From positions 1-64,000 of the forward strand of contig JAEKKN010000025.1 in assembly GCA_019510305.1 (NCBI GenBank): a DNA stretch of 64,000 nt, written 5' to 3'. The stretch is from Microbacterium sp. (lineage in GTDB: Bacteria > Actinomycetota > Actinomycetes > Actinomycetales > Microbacteriaceae). The notes under the pieces were generated by a model. The model was not told where the DNA came from and searched no databases. It saw nothing but the letters and a program-made list of their open reading frames with translations. Of this stretch, positions 61,288 to 64,000 are shown piece by piece (positions within the stretch are counted from its first letter, which is position 1; every line of letters begins with the position of its first letter). The translations under genes were made by a program, and so were the position numbers.

Positions 61288-64000
61288 ATGTCCATCCGAA
61301 GAGACGTACGCGCTGCCGCCGTGCTGACCGTGGCCGCCCTGGTCGGGGGCTCCGCCGCCCTCAGCATCGCTCCTGCCGCCTCGGCCGCGACGGAGCTCAG
61401 CATCGAGTCGGGCAAGGTGCTCGAACTCGGCTTCGACGGCTCGCTCACCGACACGAGCGCCCTCGCCGCCGCCGTGACCGTGCAGAAGGGCACGGCCGCG
61501 TACGCCGCCGGCATCCACGGGCAGGCATTCTCCTTCGACGGCTCGACCGCGCTGCGCCTCGGCACCGATGCGCGACTGCAGCCGGCCGATCTCACCGTGT
61601 CGTTCTGGTACAACCCGAGCGCGGCGATGACGGGCGAGCAGGTGTTCGCCTGGAGCAAGACCGCCTACAACTCCGACGGCTGGTATCTCACGAGTGAGGA
61701 CGCCGGCACCCCGCTCGCGCTGTCGATCGGCCCCTCGTCTGGCCAGCCCTACAAGGTCGCGGTCGCGGGCGCGCGCTCGTCATTCTTCCCCGCCGGCACC
61801 TGGACGCACGTCGTGGCGACCTACGACCACGCCACCAAGCAGGTGCAGTTCTATCGCAACGGCGTGCGGCAGCTCAGCACCGTGAAGAACGCCGTGAGCG
61901 CCACGGCCTCCGGCGTCCTGGGGTCAGAGGGCGCCTCGGTGAAGACCCTGGGCTACAACGGTCCGCAGTACAACGGATCGCACCTGAAAGGACTTCTCGA
62001 TGACTACGCGCTGTTCAACGCAGTCGCCACGATCGAGGACGTCGTGACGCTCACGCAGCGCGGCGACGCCACCTTCGACCCGGCCGCCGTCGCGCAGACC
62101 GACCTGACCGCGCTCACGGTTCCCGGCGCCGCGGCGGCCGACTTCGCGCTCGCGACCGAGGGCGGATCGGGCAGCGCGATCAGCTGGGCGTCGTCGAACA
62201 GCGGCGTGATCGCCGTCGACGGAGCCGTCGCCCGCGTCACGCGACCCGCCGACTCCGCGAGGACCGTGACGCTGACGGCATCCGCCCGCTACGGCGGCAG
62301 CACCGTCGTGACCCGTGACTTCACCGTCACGGTCGCACCAGAGGGCGAGTCCGCATCGCAGTTCCTCGGTGACGCCGGGCTCGAGAACCTCGAGGTCACC
62401 GACGCGTATCTCGACAATGCCAACGGCAAGACGATCGACTACCTGCTCAGTCTCGACCCGGAGAAGTTCCTCTACTCCTGGTACACGCAGGCGGGGCTGA
62501 CGCCGACCACCGACTCGGGCTACGGAGGGTGGGAGCGCTCGAGCGGCACCCGGTTCACCGGACACTTCTTCGGCCACTACATCTCCGCGCTGTCGCAGGC
62601 GTACGCCACGACGACGGATGCCGGCATCAAGGCGCAGCTTCTCGCGAAGCTCACCTCGGCGGTCGAAGGACTGAAGCGCTGCCAGGAGGCGTGGGCGAGT
62701 GCGCACCCCGCCAGCGCCGGCTACATCGCTCCGTTCCCGATCAGCGCTCTGCCCAGCGGCGCCGACGGACTGCTCGTGCCGTTCTACAACCTGCACAAGG
62801 TGCTCGCCGGCCTGCTCGACGCCCATCAGTACGCCCCCGCAGGCGTCGCCGCCGACGCGCTGACCGTCGCCTCCGGCTTCGGCACCTGGGTGAAGAACTA
62901 CGCCGCCTCACTCGCCGACCCCTCCACGATCCTGCGCACCGAGTACGGCGGCATGAACGAGGCGCTGTACGAGCTGTACGCGATCACCCGCAGCCCCGAC
63001 CACAAGCGCGCTGCCGAGTACTTCGACGAGGTGGCCCTCTTCCAGCGGCTCGCGAACGGGCAGGACGTGCTGAACGGTCTGCACGCGAACACCACGATCC
63101 CGAAGCTGATCGGCGCGCTCAAGCGGTACACGGTCTTCATGGACGACCCTGTGCTGTACGCCACGCTCAGCGACGCCGAGAAGACCGCCCTGCCGATGTA
63201 TCTCAGCGCGGCGCAGCGCTTCTGGCAGATGGTCGTCGACGACCACACCTACGCGAACGGCGCCAACAGCCAGTCCGAGCACTTCCACGGCGCGGACACC
63301 CTCTACGCTTTCGCGACCAACGGCGTGACCAGCGGCTACGGCGAGAACTCCACGGCCGAGGGCTGCAACGAGTACAACATGCTCAAGCTCACGCACGCGC
63401 TGTTCGCGGTCGATCATCAGGTGAAGTACGCCGACTACTACGAGTCGACCTTCATCAACACGATCCTCGCCTCGCAGAACCCCGAGACCGGCATGGTGAC
63501 GTACTTCCAGCCGCAGACCGCGGGCTACGCCAAGGTGTTCGGCACGCCGCTCGACCAGTTCTGGTGCGACCACGGCACCGGCATCGAGAGCTTCACGAAG
63601 ATCGGCGACTCGATGTACTTCACCGGCCCCGACGGGGTGTGGGTGAACCAGTTCTACAGCTCGGTGTACCGCGACGAGGCGCACAACCTGCAGGTCACGC
63701 AGAACGCGAACGTGCCGGCCGATCCGGTCGTGCGCATCTCGATCGATTCCGTCGACGGGGGAGCGGTCGCAGACGGCGCCGTGCTGAAGCTGCGTGTGCC
63801 GTCCTGGGCCGTGTCGCCGAGCCTGACCCGCAACGGCGAAGCCGTCGATCTGTCCGCCGCCTCGGGCGGGTATCTGACCGTCGAGGTCGCCTCCGGCGAC
63901 GAGCTCGTCTACACGCTGCCGGCGAAGGTCTCGGTCAGCGACGGCACCGAGAACCCGAACTGGGTGGCCCTCGCCTACGGCCCCGTGCTGCTGGCCACCG
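61288..64000 (+). CDS. Secreted LamG plus GH127-like beta-L-arabinofuranosidase (cut by window edge)
   Basis: 904 codons are visible and the frame is open at the right edge. Signal peptide to about 33 (SIAPAASAA), LamG-type domain (about 40-245), Ig-like segment (about 270-350), then a GH127 (DUF1680) alpha/alpha barrel from about 355: GWERSSGTRFTGHFFGHYIS, NSQSEHFHG with candidate acid Glu664, STAEGCNEYNMLKLT with zinc-ligand Glu691 and Cys693, and FWCDHGTGIES with Cys760. In characterised GH127 enzymes the last motif is Cys-Cys; here the second is Asp761. Likely removes beta-L-arabinofuranose. Whether it carries the RCVAGK module cannot be seen. Confidence 0.88.
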   Translation, partial: MSIRRDVRAAAVLTVAALVGGSAALSIAPAASAATELSIESGKVLELGFDGSLTDTSALAAAVTVQKGTAAYAAGIHGQAFSFDGSTALRLGTDARLQPADLTVSFWYNPSAAMTGEQVFAWSKTAYNSDGWYLTSEDAGTPLALSIGPSSGQPYKVAVAGARSSFFPAGTWTHVVATYDHATKQVQFYRNGVRQLSTVKNAVSATASGVLGSEGASVKTLGYNGPQYNGSHLKGLLDDYALFNAVATIEDVVTLTQRGDATFDPAAVAQTDLTALTVPGAAAADFALATEGGSGSAISWASSNSGVIAVDGAVARVTRPADSARTVTLTASARYGGSTVVTRDFTVTVAPEGESASQFLGDAGLENLEVTDAYLDNANGKTIDYLLSLDPEKFLYSWYTQAGLTPTTDSGYGGWERSSGTRFTGHFFGHYISALSQAYATTTDAGIKAQLLAKLTSAVEGLKRCQEAWASAHPASAGYIAPFPISALPSGADGLLVPFYNLHKVLAGLLDAHQYAPAGVAADALTVASGFGTWVKNYAASLADPSTILRTEYGGMNEALYELYAITRSPDHKRAAEYFDEVALFQRLANGQDVLNGLHANTTIPKLIGALKRYTVFMDDPVLYATLSDAEKTALPMYLSAAQRFWQMVVDDHTYANGANSQSEHFHGADTLYAFATNGVTSGYGENSTAEGCNEYNMLKLTHALFAVDHQVKYADYYESTFINTILASQNPETGMVTYFQPQTAGYAKVFGTPLDQFWCDHGTGIESFTKIGDSMYFTGPDGVWVNQFYSSVYRDEAHNLQVTQNANVPADPVVRISIDSVDGGAVADGAVLKLRVPSWAVSPSLTRNGEAVDLSAASGGYLTVEVASGDELVYTLPAKVSVSDGTENPNWVALAYGPVLLAT

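Noticed and set aside
61288..64000. Frameshift or disruption in the GH127-like gene
   Set aside because: The frame is open without stop to the window edge and motifs occur in order; it is simply cut by the window.

Overview
The window is high-GC DNA with the dense, partly leaderless gene organisation of an actinobacterium. Codon choice (very frequent gcg-gat-gcc strings), REP-like intergenic repeats and gene content suggest a soil- or plant-associated member of the Microbacteriaceae, most likely Microbacterium or a close relative. That placement is inference from style and gene families. No rRNA, tRNA, CRISPR array, prophage or insertion sequence was seen.

Layout. (1) 1-9703: an L-fucose module. 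A FAD oxidoreductase (cut by the left edge) and a CUT1 sugar ABC transporter (binding protein plus two permeases) are followed by a nuclease-like gene bracketed by two matching palindromic arrays. Next come 2-keto-3-deoxy-L-fuconate dehydrogenase, a fumarylacetoacetase-family hydrolase, L-fuconate dehydratase, an aldo/keto reductase (probable L-fucose dehydrogenase) and FucU mutarotase. The catabolic genes are transcribed from two face-to-face promoters around one operator. (2) 9785-15826: housekeeping and accessory genes: a VOC protein, an ABC exporter with a MarR/GbsR-like regulator, a CGNR regulator divergent from an EamA transporter, and a membrane protein. (3) 15888-20149: an autoregulated methylcitrate-cycle operon, GntR-prpD-prpB-prpC. 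(4) 20339-21784: a proline-rich membrane-anchored protein. (5) 21990-35616: LacI and GntR regulators, a four-gene operon probably for a tetrulose-type sugar (TIM-barrel isomerase-like protein, DhaK-DhaL kinase, RpiB-like isomerase, 3-hydroxyacyl-CoA-dehydrogenase-like protein), a second CUT1 transporter, and cytoplasmic GH3 and GH51 glycosidases. (6) 35848-40035: a tandem secreted esterase, an alditol oxidase and an HD-domain protein.

(7) 40145-64000 is mainly a secreted polysaccharide-degradation locus: GH43 with CBMs, GH59, a three-gene GH43 operon on the minus strand, a divergent GH43, and a GH127-like enzyme cut by the right edge. A short interruption holds a phosphotransferase, a DUF222/HNH protein and a MazG-like protein. 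All six complete glycosidases end in the same roughly 80-residue C-terminal module beginning RCVAGK and ending in a cysteine. I do not recognise this module as a described domain; it looks like a shared surface-retention or sorting module and is the best candidate here for an undescribed system.

How the parts fit: the secreted enzymes would strip arabinose and galactose side chains from plant cell-wall polymers. The second transporter with GH3 and GH51 would import and split oligosaccharides. The fucose and tetrulose modules handle released minor sugars, and the esterase could remove acyl or feruloyl groups. Neither transporter has its own ATPase gene here, so a shared MsiK/MsmK-type ATPase elsewhere is expected.
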